This document shows, in pieces, positions 5,645 to 5,694 of a stretch of 5,694 nucleotides of DNA. Below the pieces are notes generated by a model, which was not told the DNA's origin, searched no databases, and saw only the letters and a list, made by a program, of their open reading frames with translations. A program made the position numbers and the translations under genes. Within the stretch, counting starts at the first letter, position 1; every line of letters starts with the position of its first letter. The stretch is from MGIIb-Q1 sp964342465 (GTDB lineage Archaea; Thermoplasmatota; Poseidoniia; Poseidoniales; Thalassarchaeaceae), in assembly GCA_964342465.1 (NCBI GenBank), contig CAYFFQ010000038.1, positions 1 through 5,694 on the forward strand, given 5' to 3'.

Positions 5645-5694
5645 TCATTCTTCTTCAGATAATGGTTGGGAGAGGGCGTCGGCGATGCCTTCAT
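5645..5694 (-). CDS. C-terminal fragment of a convergent gene (partial)
   Basis: On the minus strand one frame enters from the right edge and ends at a TGA (5647-5645). The visible tail is EGIADALSQPLSEEE, a plausible acidic, helical C-terminus with G+C-rich codons that match gatE. Only 15 residues are visible, so no family can be assigned. It is preferred over the other minus-strand frame in this stretch, which begins with an ATG exactly at the window edge and overlaps the propeller gene. Confidence 0.4.
   Translation of the reverse strand, partial: EGIADALSQPLSEEE

Noticed and set aside
5256..5694. Long minus-strand frames over the end of the propeller gene, one starting at the window's last base
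   Set aside because: They overlap a well-supported gene, translate into low-complexity Pro/Ser/Arg-rich sequence, and conflict with the better candidate tail ending at 5645.

Overview
The window looks like a metagenome-derived scaffold from an archaeon. The main evidence is a complete gatE gene (960-3083). GatE is the archaea-specific subunit of the GatDE Glu-tRNA(Gln) amidotransferase. The following gene encodes a secreted, membrane-anchored PQQ-type beta-propeller protein with a C-terminal DUF4430-like domain. Moderate G+C content, Asp-rich proteins and a large surface protein would fit a marine Thermoplasmatota lineage such as Poseidoniales (Marine Group II). That placement is inference, and nothing in the window proves it.

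Layout. Positions 1 to about 60 are G+C-richer sequence with no gene I can support. Positions about 60-870 form a sharply AT-rich island with bacterial- or phage-style small genes: a plus-strand hypothetical gene (64-291), a convergent minus-strand hypothetical gene with a perfect AGGAGG ribosome site (288-575), and a plus-strand reading frame broken by an in-frame TAA and cut off at the island's right edge (622-879). At about 865-880 the composition switches back to the G+C-richer archaeal type. Either this island is an inserted foreign fragment or the scaffold is chimeric here.

Positions 960-3083 are gatE. Exactly at its stop codon begins a tandem array of 70-bp direct repeats (3081-3477), broken by a run of 100 N (3204-3303). 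Each full unit encodes a 21-codon mini-ORF whose stop lies 4 nt before the next ATG. The last, partial unit supplies the start codon and first eight codons of the propeller gene (3453-5588). The array is therefore a reiterated start region between two same-strand genes and forms a possible chain of translationally coupled mini-ORFs. This is the most unusual element in the window.

The propeller gene ends at an oligo-T tract. The 3' end of a convergent minus-strand gene enters from the right edge (5645-5694).

How the genes work together: gatE and the propeller gene were probably neighbours only 4 nt apart before the repeat expanded, so co-transcription is plausible. Their functions, tRNA amidation and a cell-surface protein, are not obviously related.
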